Source: Xylanibacter rodentium (GTDB lineage: Bacteria; Bacteroidota; Bacteroidia; Bacteroidales; Bacteroidaceae). Taken from it: a DNA stretch of 64,000 nucleotides. This document shows positions 17,129 to 26,121 of the stretch, one piece after another. Every line of letters starts with the position of its first letter. Within the stretch, counting starts at the first letter, position 1. The notes beneath the pieces were generated by a model. It saw only the letters and a list, made by a program, of their open reading frames with translations. It did no database searches and was not told where the DNA came from. Location of the stretch: NCBI RefSeq assembly GCF_013166575.1, contig NZ_JABKKE010000004.1, positions 1 to 64,000 on the forward strand, written 5' to 3'. Made by a program: the position numbers and the translations under genes.

Positions 17129-18046
17129 TTATAGTATATCTATGCAGTCTGGCAGTGTAGAACTGTTTGTTTCCCAATTCCAACAGTCGTTCAGTAAAGA
17201 GTGGCAGATGTCTGATGGGTTGTGTTGGGAAGAAACATCCCAGTTGTTCTGCATTAATTGTTCTACATTGAACATGTGTTCAAACTGGGTTTTAATATGT
17301 TCTGATATATTGGTGGCATCATCATGTACGTTCTTGTCTGAATTTAAATTGTTGATGCACCTGTTCATATTTTTAATGATGTCGTCATGGAATATTGAAA
17401 ACTCACTTACAAGCGGTTCGTAATTGTCGTAAGGTATGTTGCATATAAAAGGTATATGACCAATTTCATAATTGAACCCGCTCATTTCCGGATTGTTCTT
17501 GACGGGTACAGCATTGTCTGTTGCGACGTAGAAACAGTTTGAATCATGCCAAGAGTCTAAAAACTGGTCAAGTGGGTAAGTTTTTGCCACATCACCAGTC
17601 CCTGGGTCTGTAACTATTACTTTCACATTATCCGGGTCTGTCGTATCAATGCCTGTAACCACAATGGCATGATTGGCCTCCTCTCCGAACAAGTCGTTGA
17701 AGAAAGATGGTCTCCATAATTCATCAGCATCAACTCCAACAATTACTTTGTGACCTTGTGCCAGTTCGTTGACAAGGTCATATACATTGGCATTAATTTG
17801 TGTATGAGTCGGAATACCATGGTCGTTAAGTAATTTGCCAACTTGTTCCGGATCTGAGCCGTATCCGGGATGATAGTAGTTTTTAATCTCACTCTCTAAA
17901 GCAAGTACATCCTCCGGAATGTTCATACCAAAAGTTTTCATAACGATTTGTTGGGATTTGACAGCACAAGTGTCTATACTTTGCTGCTGTATCTCTTCAG
18001 ATGTGGCATTGGGCCACGGCATAGGTTCACCACAGATTTTTGTCAT
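17129..18046 (-). CDS. Papain-fold (C39-like) cysteine peptidase or pseudo-peptidase
   Basis: 305 residues with no signal peptide. Residues 20-150 follow the C39-like papain pattern: DTCAVKSQQI with Cys27 and following Gln, NHAIVVTGID with His126, and VTDPGTG with Asp147. The order Cys-His-Asp and the spacing fit an active triad. Between them the segment DPEQVGKLLNDHGIPTHTQI..DLVNELAQGHKVIVGV matches the second-helix region of this fold. The C-terminal 140 residues are helical and rich in Asn and Cys, without a known motif. As a cytosolic peptidase next to two dynamins and an Hsp70 it might process or activate them; this is inference. Confidence 0.65.
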   Translation of the reverse strand: MTKICGEPMPWPNATSEEIQQQSIDTCAVKSQQIVMKTFGMNIPEDVLALESEIKNYYHPGYGSDPEQVGKLLNDHGIPTHTQINANVYDLVNELAQGHKVIVGVDADELWRPSFFNDLFGEEANHAIVVTGIDTTDPDNVKVIVTDPGTGDVAKTYPLDQFLDSWHDSNCFYVATDNAVPVKNNPEMSGFNYEIGHIPFICNIPYDNYEPLVSEFSIFHDDIIKNMNRCINNLNSDKNVHDDATNISEHIKTQFEHMFNVEQLMQNNWDVSSQHNPSDICHSLLNDCWNWETNSSTLPDCIDIL

Positions 18047-18145
18047 TGTAGTATAAGTTTGTTATATTGTTGTTTTATTGTTTTTGTATGTGAGTTTTTG
18101 ATAATCCGGATGATTGGTTTCTATATACATGAGCATCCTATTACC

Positions 18146-18979
18146 CTAAATTCTTCTTAGGAAAGCACTCGGTATATATGCGGTGCATACCGTGAGCACA
18201 CTGTCGATGACCACGGCCACGCGCTGCTGTCCATGATAGCGGGCCACTTTCCCTGTTACTCCTGCGAATTTGCCTTCGGTGATGCGTACGGTCTGGCCCT
18301 CCTTGAACTTGCCGATGTCTCCGGTGGCGACAATTACATTGTCTTCCCCGGCATTGCAGATTATCCTGAGACTGTCAATCTGTTTGTCGGGCACAGTGAG
18401 CGGAGTCTTGACAATCTTGTTGCCGACATGTGTGTGGCGGTAATAAAAGCGGAGATAGGGCAGGTTTACGTTGTCGTAGACGAAAGATTTCATCTCTTCT
18501 TCCGTTCCGTAGGCGAAGAAGATGTTGGGTATGCGCGAAACTTCCACCGTCGTTGTCCTGCCGTCTGTCTTCCGTACCTTCCTGACGGTGGGCAGGAAAG
18601 CCTTGACGCCGTGTGCCACGAAATAGTCGTATGCCTTTTTCTCCCTGCCGTATGTTGTGCGCAAGGCATACCAGTGCCGGGCTGCTTCTGTCTTTCCGGG
18701 CTGAGGCTCTTGGTCTGTTCCGGACAACGCATATTCTGTGGACACCCCAGTGTGTGAGCTGCATGCCGTTGCCGGCGTTCGAGCTTCGGGGAGGACGTCG
18801 GAGGCAAGTCCGGCGCGGGGCGAGGGGGAGCGGCCGCCTCTGGAATCTTTTACATCTGATGTGGCGCAATATAAATCCATATCCCGATGATACCTTGTCA
18901 AAGACTTGACCTGGGTACGTGACGATAAAAAAGCGTGGAACCGTTCTGCTGTCCGTTCCACACACTGAGGCTCTTGCAT
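18146..18979 (-). CDS. UpxY/NusG-type specialised transcription antiterminator
   Basis: The NGN domain begins with HWYALRTTYGREKKAYDYF (residues 102-120), diagnostic of the UpxY branch of NusG paralogues. A KOW-type segment follows at about 218-260 (TGDIGKFKEGQTVRITEGKF, GVTGKVARYHGQQR). UpxY proteins in Bacteroides ride on RNA polymerase from the leader of their own operon and prevent early termination, normally in capsule operons. Here the genes downstream are the peptidase, dynamin and Hsp70 array and no polysaccharide genes. The first 100 residues are atypical, and the true start may be Met34 at 18880. The coding sequence is more GC-rich than the genes it precedes. Confidence 0.85.
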   Translation of the reverse strand: MQEPQCVERTAERFHAFLSSRTQVKSLTRYHRDMDLYCATSDVKDSRGGRSPSPRAGLASDVLPEARTPATACSSHTGVSTEYALSGTDQEPQPGKTEAARHWYALRTTYGREKKAYDYFVAHGVKAFLPTVRKVRKTDGRTTTVEVSRIPNIFFAYGTEEEMKSFVYDNVNLPYLRFYYRHTHVGNKIVKTPLTVPDKQIDSLRIICNAGEDNVIVATGDIGKFKEGQTVRITEGKFAGVTGKVARYHGQQRVAVVIDSVLTVCTAYIPSAFLRRI

Positions 18980-19387
18980 TGCCTATCTAAGTCGAACAGA
19001 CAACGTCAGAGCCCACGCCGATATGAATCATCGTACCGCCAAGAGACCTGTATAAACAAAGGCTTGCGTCCTGCTACGGGATGCACGCCGTGCTTACAAG
19101 GTCTCCGCGGGATGGATATAATCACACCCGGGACATCTACCGTTGACTATATCCGAGACTTAGATACTGAGAGTTTGCAAGATTTCAGTGTGTCTCAAAT
19201 ACAGCGTCAAGTAAACGCCTTCATTATGTCCGGACCGTCTTCCCACCCAAGCCGCTTCGTGTAGATATAGCTTCTGGCCTTGACCACACTCTGCATGGCG
19301 TGAGCAGCCTTGCCTTATGCTTGTGAAAGACCCCGTCTGACTTTAGCAACCAGGCTTAAGGCCAATGACAGTCCGGATGCAAAGATA
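18980..19387 (-). promoter_or_regulatory. Promoter and long leader of the UpxY-headed array
   Basis: On the minus strand TATCTTTG (reverse complement of 19380-19387) fits the -7 consensus TANNTTTG, giving a start near 19373 and a leader of about 390 nt before the UpxY ORF (490 nt if Met34 is used). I see no convincing ORF in the leader. Long leaders upstream of upxY genes are where UpxY is recruited in capsule operons, so this region is the candidate recruitment site. No clear -33 TTTG is present, which may indicate regulated transcription. Confidence 0.5.
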
Positions 19388-19556
19388 CGAATAAAATTTA
19401 AAAGCCAGTCTTTTATACCTTAATATTAATGAAAAACAAGGATAAAAATCAAGAAGAACCCTATAAGGCATTCCGCGGTGTATTTCCGTTTCCCAAAGTT
19501 TTAGCCTCCGTTGAAACTTTAACGTTAACTTTTTCGGTTAAATCGGATTTAATGAT

Positions 19557-19564
19557 TAACTTTG
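19557..19564 (+). promoter_or_regulatory. Promoter -7 element of purB
   Basis: TAACTTTG fits TANNTTTG and lies 23-36 nt before the two possible ATG codons. It is divergent from the promoter at 19380-19387. The rest of the stretch 19388-19556 shows no gene. Confidence 0.6.
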
Positions 19565-19586
19565 CGGGCAAAATCGATTTTGAATA

Positions 19587-20939
19587 ATGATCATGAATTT
19601 AGAATTACTGACAGCCATCTCTCCGATAGATGGCCGCTACAGAGGTAAGGCTGAACCTTTGGCAGAATATTTTTCGGAGTATGCCCTTATCCGCTATCGT
19701 GTACGGGTGGAGATAGAGTACTTCATCGCCCTTTGCGAGTTGCCGCTCCCTCAGCTTGGAGATTTCGACAAGAATATGTTTGAGCGTCTGCGCGACATAT
19801 ACCGCAATTTTGCCGTGGCCGATGCACAGCGTGTGAAAGACATTGAGAAAGTGACCAATCACGACGTTAAGGCCGTGGAGTATTTTATCAAGGAAGAGTT
19901 TGACAAGATAGGTGGGCTGGACGATTACAAGGAGTTTGTACACTTCGGACTGACCTCACAGGATATCAACAATACAAGTGTGCCGCTTTCTGTGAAGGAG
20001 GCGTTGGCCGATGTTTACTGCCCTGCGGTGGAGGAGCTGATAGCGCAGCTGCGCGAGTATGCCGAAGAGTGGAAAAATGTTCCTATGCTGGCCAAGACCC
20101 ACGGACAGCCGGCATCGCCCACACGTCTGGGTAAGGAGATTATGGTGTTTGTCTATCGTCTTGAAGAGCAGCTGAAGGCACTTCGGAATGTGCCCGTTAC
20201 GGCAAAGTTCGGTGGTGCCACGGGCAATTATAATGCCCATCATGTTGCCTATTCGCAGTATGACTGGCGCGAGTTCGGCAACAGATTCGTGAGCGATAAA
20301 CTTGGCTTGCAGCGTGAGCAGTACACCACTCAGATAAGCAACTATGACTATCTTGCAGCCATATTCGATGCCATGAAGCGCATCAATACCATTGTCATCG
20401 ATCTGGACCGTGATTTCTGGATGTATATCTCGATGGAATATTTCAAGCAGAAAATCAAGGCCGGCGAAGTGGGCTCAAGCGCTATGCCTCATAAGGTAAA
20501 CCCCATTGATTTTGAAAACAGCGAGGGTAATCTCGGTATGGCAAACGCTGTGTTGCAGTTCCTGGCACAGAAATTGCCTGTGAGCCGTCTGCAGCGCGAC
20601 CTTACCGATTCGACGGTGCTTCGCAACGTTGGTGTGCCGATGGGACACGGCCTGATTGCTTTCCAAAGCACGCTCAAGGGACTGCGTAAACTGATACTCA
20701 ACGAAAGTAAGATAAACGAGGATCTTGACGATACATGGGCCGTGGTGGCCGAAGCCATACAGACCATACTTCGCCGTGAGGTTTATCCTCATCCGTACGA
20801 AGCCTTGAAAGCTCTGACACGCACAAACAGCAAGATGACAGAGGAGACGATACATGAATTTGTAAAAGGGCTTGCTGTCAGCGACAGTGTGAAAGCAGAG
20901 ATTATGGCTGTCACTCCGCATACATACACCGGAATATGA
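19587..20939 (+). CDS. purB: Adenylosuccinate lyase
   Basis: 450 residues. It catalyses two beta-eliminations in purine synthesis: SAICAR to AICAR plus fumarate, and adenylosuccinate to AMP plus fumarate. The N-terminal LLTAISPIDGRYRGK is the PurB hallmark. The superfamily signature GSSAMPHKVNPIDFEN (around 297-312) carries the flexible catalytic serine loop, and HFGLTSQDIN and KTHGQPASPT are the other two conserved regions. Length agrees with E. coli PurB (456). Met3 (19593) is an equally plausible start, since homologues begin directly with the LLTAISP segment. It is followed by rluB and asnS on the same strand. Confidence 0.95.
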   Translation: MIMNLELLTAISPIDGRYRGKAEPLAEYFSEYALIRYRVRVEIEYFIALCELPLPQLGDFDKNMFERLRDIYRNFAVADAQRVKDIEKVTNHDVKAVEYFIKEEFDKIGGLDDYKEFVHFGLTSQDINNTSVPLSVKEALADVYCPAVEELIAQLREYAEEWKNVPMLAKTHGQPASPTRLGKEIMVFVYRLEEQLKALRNVPVTAKFGGATGNYNAHHVAYSQYDWREFGNRFVSDKLGLQREQYTTQISNYDYLAAIFDAMKRINTIVIDLDRDFWMYISMEYFKQKIKAGEVGSSAMPHKVNPIDFENSEGNLGMANAVLQFLAQKLPVSRLQRDLTDSTVLRNVGVPMGHGLIAFQSTLKGLRKLILNESKINEDLDDTWAVVAEAIQTILRREVYPHPYEALKALTRTNSKMTEETIHEFVKGLAVSDSVKAEIMAVTPHTYTGI

Positions 20940-21079
20940 TAAAGACAGCCGGCGGAAAAAGTTGGTAATGGCACTTTCACGACAGGATATTATAAACACA
21001 TCATTAAATATTTAAATTAAATCAACAGAAGTAGTAAAACAAAGACAGGCCGTGAGGCTTGCATTAAAAAATTGGAGTT

Positions 21080-22636
21080 ATGGATTTAGAGAACGAAAAG
21101 AAAACAGAAGAGATGTCTGCCGAGCAGAATGCCGGTAGCCGCGAAGGTTATACGCAGTCGGAACAGACAGGAAGTTATCAGAGCTATCGAAGTGCAACAG
21201 GTCGTTCACCGCGTCCGCGTATACAGCAGACACGGGCCTATACGACCGAACGTTCAGGTTTCAACAGAAAGAGCGTTAGCGATGAAAGCAGTTTCCGTCC
21301 CGAAGGTTTCGGAGCCGGTCTGCAGAATGCATCACAGCGTTCAGCCTATCGTCCGCGCTACAACAGCAATGGAGAAGGGGGTTACAACAGCCGCGCCGGC
21401 TATGGTCAGCCGCGCAGTGGCTACAACAGCTATAACAACAACGGAGGCTACGGCCAGCAACGCCAGAACAACTACCGTCCGCGCTACAACAGCGGCAATA
21501 ATGGAGCCGAAGGCGAAGAGACCGGATACAGCCAGCCGCGTAGCGGTTACAACAGCTATAGCAACAACGGAGGTTACGGTCAGCAACGTCAGAACAACTA
21601 TCGTCCGCGTTACAACGGCGGTAATAGTGGAGCCGAAGGCGAGGAGACCGGCTACGGCCAGCCGCGCAGCAGTTACAACAGCTATAGCAACGGAGGCTAT
21701 GGCCAGCAACGTGGCGGGTACAACAACCGCGGAGGCTATGGTCAGCAACGTGGTGGATATAACAACAATCGTGGAGGCTACGGTCAGCAGCGTGGCGGAT
21801 ATAACTCCGGCTACAACAACCGTGGCGGTTATCGCCCGCGAACGGCCGATTATGATCCGAATGCCAAGTACAGCATGAAGAAGCGCATAGAGTATAAGGA
21901 AGAGAATTATGATCCGACGGAGCCCGTGCGTCTGAACAAATTCCTGGCCAATGCCGGAGTATGCAGCCGTCGCGAGGCCGACGAATTCATACAGGCAGGT
22001 GTGGTGACGGTGAACGGCAACGTGGTGACGGAACTCGGAACAAAGGTGTTGCGCACCGATGATATAAAGTTCCACGACCAGCCTGTGGCACTGGAGAAGA
22101 AGGTCTATGTGCTGCTCAACAAGCCGAAAGATCATGTTACTACAAGCGACGACCCGCAGCAGCGTAAGACGGTGATGGACCTCGTGAAGAACGCCTGCCG
22201 CGAGCGTATATATCCTGTGGGGCGTCTTGACCGCAACACCACAGGTGTGCTTCTGCTCACCAATGACGGTGATTTGGCCAGCAAGCTGACGCATCCCAAG
22301 TTCCTGAAGAAAAAGGTATATCACGTATATCTTGACAAGAATGTTACAGCACACGACATACAGCAGATACGCGACGGAATAGTACTCGACGACGGCGAGA
22401 TAAAGGCCGATGCTGTTGAATATGCCGACCCGGTGGACAAGAAGCAGATTGGAATAGAGATTCACAGCGGAAAGAATCGAATCGTGCGCCGTATATTCGA
22501 AAGTCTTGGATACAAGGTTACGAAGCTCGACCGCGTGCTCTTTGCCGGTCTTACAAAGAAGAATCTCCGTCGCGGAGACTGGCGCTACCTCACAGAGGAA
22601 GAGGTGGACCGTCTGCGCATGGGAGCTTATGAATAA
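21080..22636 (+). CDS. rluB: Pseudouridine synthase (RluB type) with Gly/Tyr/Gln/Arg-rich N-terminal repeats
   Basis: 518 residues. The C-terminal 240 residues are a normal 23S rRNA pseudouridine synthase: S4 domain [20 protein letters not shown] (about 284-303) and catalytic motif [17 protein letters not shown] with Asp384. RluB modifies U2605 in helix 93 of 23S rRNA. The first 270 residues are disordered. Two near-identical 42-residue tandem units (107-148, 149-190; each with [20 protein letters not shown]) precede a diverged third unit and then short [12 protein letters not shown] units. Such RGG/YGQ-like tracts in eukaryotes bind RNA and phase-separate. E. coli RluB (about 290 residues) lacks the extension. 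The end overlaps the possible ATG of asnS at 22629. Confidence 0.9.
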   Translation: MDLENEKKTEEMSAEQNAGSREGYTQSEQTGSYQSYRSATGRSPRPRIQQTRAYTTERSGFNRKSVSDESSFRPEGFGAGLQNASQRSAYRPRYNSNGEGGYNSRAGYGQPRSGYNSYNNNGGYGQQRQNNYRPRYNSGNNGAEGEETGYSQPRSGYNSYSNNGGYGQQRQNNYRPRYNGGNSGAEGEETGYGQPRSSYNSYSNGGYGQQRGGYNNRGGYGQQRGGYNNNRGGYGQQRGGYNSGYNNRGGYRPRTADYDPNAKYSMKKRIEYKEENYDPTEPVRLNKFLANAGVCSRREADEFIQAGVVTVNGNVVTELGTKVLRTDDIKFHDQPVALEKKVYVLLNKPKDHVTTSDDPQQRKTVMDLVKNACRERIYPVGRLDRNTTGVLLLTNDGDLASKLTHPKFLKKKVYHVYLDKNVTAHDIQQIRDGIVLDDGEIKADAVEYADPVDKKQIGIEIHSGKNRIVRRIFESLGYKVTKLDRVLFAGLTKKNLRRGDWRYLTEEEVDRLRMGAYE

Positions 22637-22649
22637 AGTTTATACAGAT

Positions 22650-24053
22650 ATGGAGAAGATAAGCAGAACGAAAGTGGTCGACGTGCTGAAGTGTACTGAC
22701 TTCGGGGCTGTCGTGAACGTGAAAGGTTGGGTGCGTACGCACCGTAGCAGCAAGGCTGTCGATTTTATTGCACTCAACGACGGTTCGACCATAAAGAATG
22801 TACAGGTGGTGGTGGACCCGGCAAAGTTTGACGAGAATACTCTGAAACAGATAACTACAGGAGCCTGCATAAGTGTGAACGGTGAATTGGTGGAAAGCCA
22901 GGGAGCCGGTCAGACAGTGGAGATACAATGTCGTGAGATAGAGGTCTACGGTCTCTGCGGCAGCGACTATCCCATGCAGAAGAAGGGACAGAGCTTTGAA
23001 TATATGCGTCAATATGCCCATATGCGTCTGCGCACCAATACATTTGGTGCGGTGATGCGTATACGCCACAACATGGCCATTGCCATACACCGGTATTTTC
23101 ACGAGCATGGTTTCTTCTATTTCCACACGCCTCTGATTACGGCGAGCGACTGTGAGGGAGCCGGCCAGATGTTTCAGGTAACGACGAAGAACCTGTATGA
23201 CCTCAAGAAGGACGACGAGGGAAAGATTATCTACGACGACGACTTCTTCGGCAAGCAGGCTTCGCTCACCGTGAGCGGACAGCTCGAGGGTGAGCTCGGT
23301 GCCACGGCATTGGGAGCCATCTACACCTTTGGCCCGACATTCCGTGCCGAGAACAGCAACACACCGCGCCATTTGGCCGAGTTCTGGATGATAGAGCCGG
23401 AGGTGGCTTTCATCGACCTCAACGGTCTGATGGACCTTGAGGAGGACTTCATCAAATATTGTGTGCAGTGGGCTCTCGACAAATGTCAGGACGATCTTGA
23501 ATTCCTTAACAAGATGGTCGACAAGACTTTGATTGAAAGATTGAAGTCGGTGGTTGCCGATTCGTTTGTCCGTCTGCCTTACACCGAGGGCATTAGGATT
23601 CTGGAGGAGGCTGTGGCTGGAGGCCGTAAGTTTGAGTTCCCCGTAAGCTGGGGCATGGACCTTGCCAGTGAGCATGAGCGTTATCTGGTTGAGGAGCACT
23701 TCAGGAAGCCGGTTATCATGACTGACTATCCTAAGGAGATAAAGGCGTTCTATATGAAGATTAACGAGGACGGACGTACCGTTCAGGGCACTGATGTGCT
23801 GTTCCCGCAGATAGGCGAGATAATCGGCGGTAGCGTGCGTGAAGAGAACTATGACAAGCTGATGGGTGAAATCGAGGAGCGCAACATCCCGATGAAGGAT
23901 ATGTGGTGGTATCTTGACACACGTAAGTACGGAACATGTCCGCACGGTGGTTTCGGTCTCGGTTTCGAGCGGCTCATACTCTTTGTCACTGGCATGCAGA
24001 ACATCCGCGACGTGATACCGTTCCCGCGTACACCGAAGACGGCCGAATTCTGA
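22650..24053 (+). CDS. asnS: Asparagine--tRNA ligase
   Basis: 467 residues from the chosen ATG. It charges tRNA-Asn with asparagine. An OB-fold anticodon domain ([20 protein letters not shown]) comes first. The class II catalytic core follows, with motif 2 around [21 protein letters not shown] and motif 3 [15 protein letters not shown]. The HLAEF/EPE combination is typical of AsnRS. The ORF is open further upstream, within rluB, but homologues start at MEKISRTK (22650); [12 protein letters not shown] at 22629 is the alternative. It ends with [10 protein letters not shown], the usual AsnRS terminus. It is the third gene of a purB-rluB-asnS block. Confidence 0.95.
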   Translation: MEKISRTKVVDVLKCTDFGAVVNVKGWVRTHRSSKAVDFIALNDGSTIKNVQVVVDPAKFDENTLKQITTGACISVNGELVESQGAGQTVEIQCREIEVYGLCGSDYPMQKKGQSFEYMRQYAHMRLRTNTFGAVMRIRHNMAIAIHRYFHEHGFFYFHTPLITASDCEGAGQMFQVTTKNLYDLKKDDEGKIIYDDDFFGKQASLTVSGQLEGELGATALGAIYTFGPTFRAENSNTPRHLAEFWMIEPEVAFIDLNGLMDLEEDFIKYCVQWALDKCQDDLEFLNKMVDKTLIERLKSVVADSFVRLPYTEGIRILEEAVAGGRKFEFPVSWGMDLASEHERYLVEEHFRKPVIMTDYPKEIKAFYMKINEDGRTVQGTDVLFPQIGEIIGGSVREENYDKLMGEIEERNIPMKDMWWYLDTRKYGTCPHGGFGLGFERLILFVTGMQNIRDVIPFPRTPKTAEF

Positions 24054-24082
24054 TTGTATCGTAGTGCACTTTAACAATATCC

Positions 24083-24119
24083 AAGGCATTGCTTCTGAAA
24101 TACGAGGCGATGCCTTTTT
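24083..24119 (+). terminator. Intrinsic terminator after asnS
   Basis: AAGGCATTGC pairs with the later GCGATGCCTT and runs into TTTTT, 30 nt after the asnS stop. Confidence 0.75.
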
Positions 24120-24190
24120 CCATTTAATCCCATATAGTGACAAATAAACCGGAGTATTTACACTTTTTAAAATTAAGTACGTTTTTATAG

Positions 24191-24220
24191 TTGCTTTTTT
24201 ATAAAATTGTATTATATTTG
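24191..24220 (+). promoter_or_regulatory. Promoter of the outer-membrane barrel gene
   Basis: TTG at 24191-24193 and TATATTTG at 24213-24220, 19 nt apart, fit the Bacteroidota -33/-7 pattern. The start would be near 24226, giving an 80-nt leader. Confidence 0.7.
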
Positions 24221-24306
24221 CAAATAAGAGTTGTGAAAGCCTCTTGTTCTGTGGGGATAAAATGTTTTAAAGAAAGATTATAAACAAACCAATTTGTAGA
24301 ATTGAG

Positions 24307-25122
24307 ATGAAAAAATTTTTATTAGCATGCGGATTGCTGTTAGGTGTTACTACGGTGTTCGCTCAGGAAGACAAAATGTTGTTTAATCATGTGGCAGTTG
24401 GAGCCGGGGTGGGTACTACAGGAATCACGATAGACGCATCTACCACGATTACTCCGTATGTCGGAGTGCGTGCCGGTGTGAATTTTCTGCCAAAAATCAA
24501 GGTGAACACCGAACTCGATCTTGATTTTAACGAGAATATCCGGACGGTTTATGAGAGCGCTCTTAATGAAAAATTGCCGGAGACGTTCGATGTGCAGGGC
24601 AAACCCAACCTCACCTCGGGGCATGTGCTTTTTGACCTTTATCCTTCAAAGCATTCAAAGATACATCTTACGGTGGGCGCCTATTTCGGTTCGTCGGACA
24701 TCGTGAGCGTATATAATAAGGAAGACGGTGCTCTGAAAAACATTTATGATTTCAATCACAGACGAGGTGTTTTTGAAAACATCGAGCAATTCGGACATGT
24801 AACCAGTGAAGACAAACTCGGACTTGTACTTGGTGATTATTTTATTGAGCCGGATGAAAATGGCAATGCCGATGCCTGTATTAAGGTCAACGGTTTCCGG
24901 CCGTACCTTGGTTTGGGCTGGGGGCGTGCGGTGCCAAAGAATCGTATAGGTTTTCAGTTTGACCTTGGAGTACAGTTTTGGGGAAGTCCCAAAATATATC
25001 TGCAGGACAAGCAACTTGAGGAGACAGATCTTGACGGTGATGATGGAGGTCTCGTAAAGACGTTAAGTAAGATAACGGTTTATCCATGTCTTAGTTTCCG
25101 TCTTGTAGGACGCATCCTCTAA
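24307..25122 (+). CDS. Outer-membrane beta-barrel protein
   Basis: 271 residues with a signal peptide MKKFLLACGLLLGVTTVFAQ. The mature part alternates hydrophobic and polar residues with many Gly and aromatic positions (VAVGAGVGTTGITIDASTTI, PYLGLGWGRAV, GFQFDLGVQFWGSPKIYLQ). The last strand ends YPCLSFRLVGRIL, compatible with BAM-dependent insertion. The family is probably one of the small OmpA/OmpW-like barrel groups of Bacteroidota; no specific substrate can be named. It has its own promoter and is followed by a palindromic repeat rather than another gene. Confidence 0.7.
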   Translation: MKKFLLACGLLLGVTTVFAQEDKMLFNHVAVGAGVGTTGITIDASTTITPYVGVRAGVNFLPKIKVNTELDLDFNENIRTVYESALNEKLPETFDVQGKPNLTSGHVLFDLYPSKHSKIHLTVGAYFGSSDIVSVYNKEDGALKNIYDFNHRRGVFENIEQFGHVTSEDKLGLVLGDYFIEPDENGNADACIKVNGFRPYLGLGWGRAVPKNRIGFQFDLGVQFWGSPKIYLQDKQLEETDLDGDDGGLVKTLSKITVYPCLSFRLVGRIL

Positions 25123-25146
25123 TACCGTTGGAAGATATATAACAGG

Positions 25147-25227
25147 AGTAGGGATATAATCTTGTTCGTGTCTGTTGACTGTTGGCAATCAATGGTGTAT
25201 CAGATAAAACAAGATTATATCCCTACT
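25147..25227. repeat. Palindromic repeat, GTAGGGA family (divergent member)
   Basis: AGTAGGGATATAATCTTGTT (25147-25166) is perfectly inverted at 25208-25227 with a 41-nt spacer. It is followed by GTTATATGACC, the flank also seen after the copies at 30327-30418 and 44757-44831. It lies between two convergent genes and may also serve as a bidirectional terminator. Confidence 0.65.
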
Positions 25228-25250
25228 TTCGTTATATGACCGATGTGGAC

Positions 25251-26096
25251 CTATTTGTTGTCTGTAAGTGTGATTCCATCGTCGGTGATGGTGATAAGTC
25301 GCCGGCGGTATAAGTCTCCGACGGCTTTCTTATACGTTTTCTTGCTTACTTTGAATCGGTCGGCAATCAGTTCGGCCGGACTTTTGTCGCCCAGATTGCA
25401 ATGTCCGTCGTTGGCCTTGAGATATTCTAACAGTATATCGGAGAAGTCTTCTGTATGACGGCGCCCGGTAGGTTGCAGTGTTATGTCTATCTTTCCGTCC
25501 TGACGTATGTGGTCTATATAACCATGCAGACGTTCACCGGTTCTGATGTTCCGGAATATCTGATCTTTATATATGAGGCCAGAGAAACGGTTATCTACGA
25601 TGACCTTGAATCCGAGGTCGGTCTTTTGCCACACGAGCAGTTCCACCTCGTCACCATGCTTGTATTCAGGTCTTTCTTTGTCAAGATAGCGTTCAACCTT
25701 TGCTGTAGCCATGATGCGGTAACTTTCTTCGTCGACTGTAACATATACGATATATGACGAACCGAGCGTCATACGTTTCTTTTGTTCGCGGAACGGGCAG
25801 AAAAGGTCTTTCATAAGGCCCCAGTTCAAAAAAGCGCCGTATTCGTTGACCCATGCCACTTCAAGATGTGCGAACTCGCCTACGCGTGCCAACGGCTCCA
25901 AAGTGGTGGCAACCGGACGTTCGTCCTGATCGAGATAGATGAAAACTTCCAGTTCGTCGCCCGGTCGGGCGTTTTTCGGAACATATCGTGAGGGAAGCAG
26001 TATGTCACCTTCGTCGCCTCCGTTGAGATAAAGTCCGAAGTCTACTTTTCTTGAGACTTTCAGCAAGTTGTAGTCTCCTAATTTTATTCTGTTCAT
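25251..26096 (-). CDS. cvfB: S1-domain RNA-binding protein, CvfB type
   Basis: 281 residues. Consecutive S1-like OB folds are visible (VDFGLYLNGGDEGDILLPSR, VAWVNEYGAFLNWGLMKDLF, FKVIVDNRFSGLIYKDQIFR, YIDHIRQDGKIDITLQP). A C-terminal winged-helix segment follows (LADRFKVSKKTYKKAVGDLY-like region, then RRRLITITDDGITL). This is the YitL/CvfB architecture and the length fits (about 280-300). In Staphylococcus CvfB binds RNA and influences virulence gene expression; in Bacteroidota its targets are not known. It is the downstream gene of a pair with the LolD-like ATPase (25-bp gap). Confidence 0.85.
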   Translation of the reverse strand: MNRIKLGDYNLLKVSRKVDFGLYLNGGDEGDILLPSRYVPKNARPGDELEVFIYLDQDERPVATTLEPLARVGEFAHLEVAWVNEYGAFLNWGLMKDLFCPFREQKKRMTLGSSYIVYVTVDEESYRIMATAKVERYLDKERPEYKHGDEVELLVWQKTDLGFKVIVDNRFSGLIYKDQIFRNIRTGERLHGYIDHIRQDGKIDITLQPTGRRHTEDFSDILLEYLKANDGHCNLGDKSPAELIADRFKVSKKTYKKAVGDLYRRRLITITDDGITLTDNK

Positions 26097-26121
26097 GGTT
26101 AAAGACCGTTTTGTTCTGTTG

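Noticed and set aside
18146..19387. A capsule biosynthesis locus expected next to UpxY
   Set aside because: No glycosyltransferase, Wzx/Wzy or UpxZ gene is present on either side. The neighbours are purB (divergent) and the peptidase/dynamin array.
19388..19556. A purine riboswitch before purB
   Set aside because: The region shows no conserved riboswitch core and the promoter leaves a leader of only about 20 nt.
22590..24143. A 517-codon minus-strand open frame
   Set aside because: It is antisense to asnS and its sequence has shadow-frame composition.
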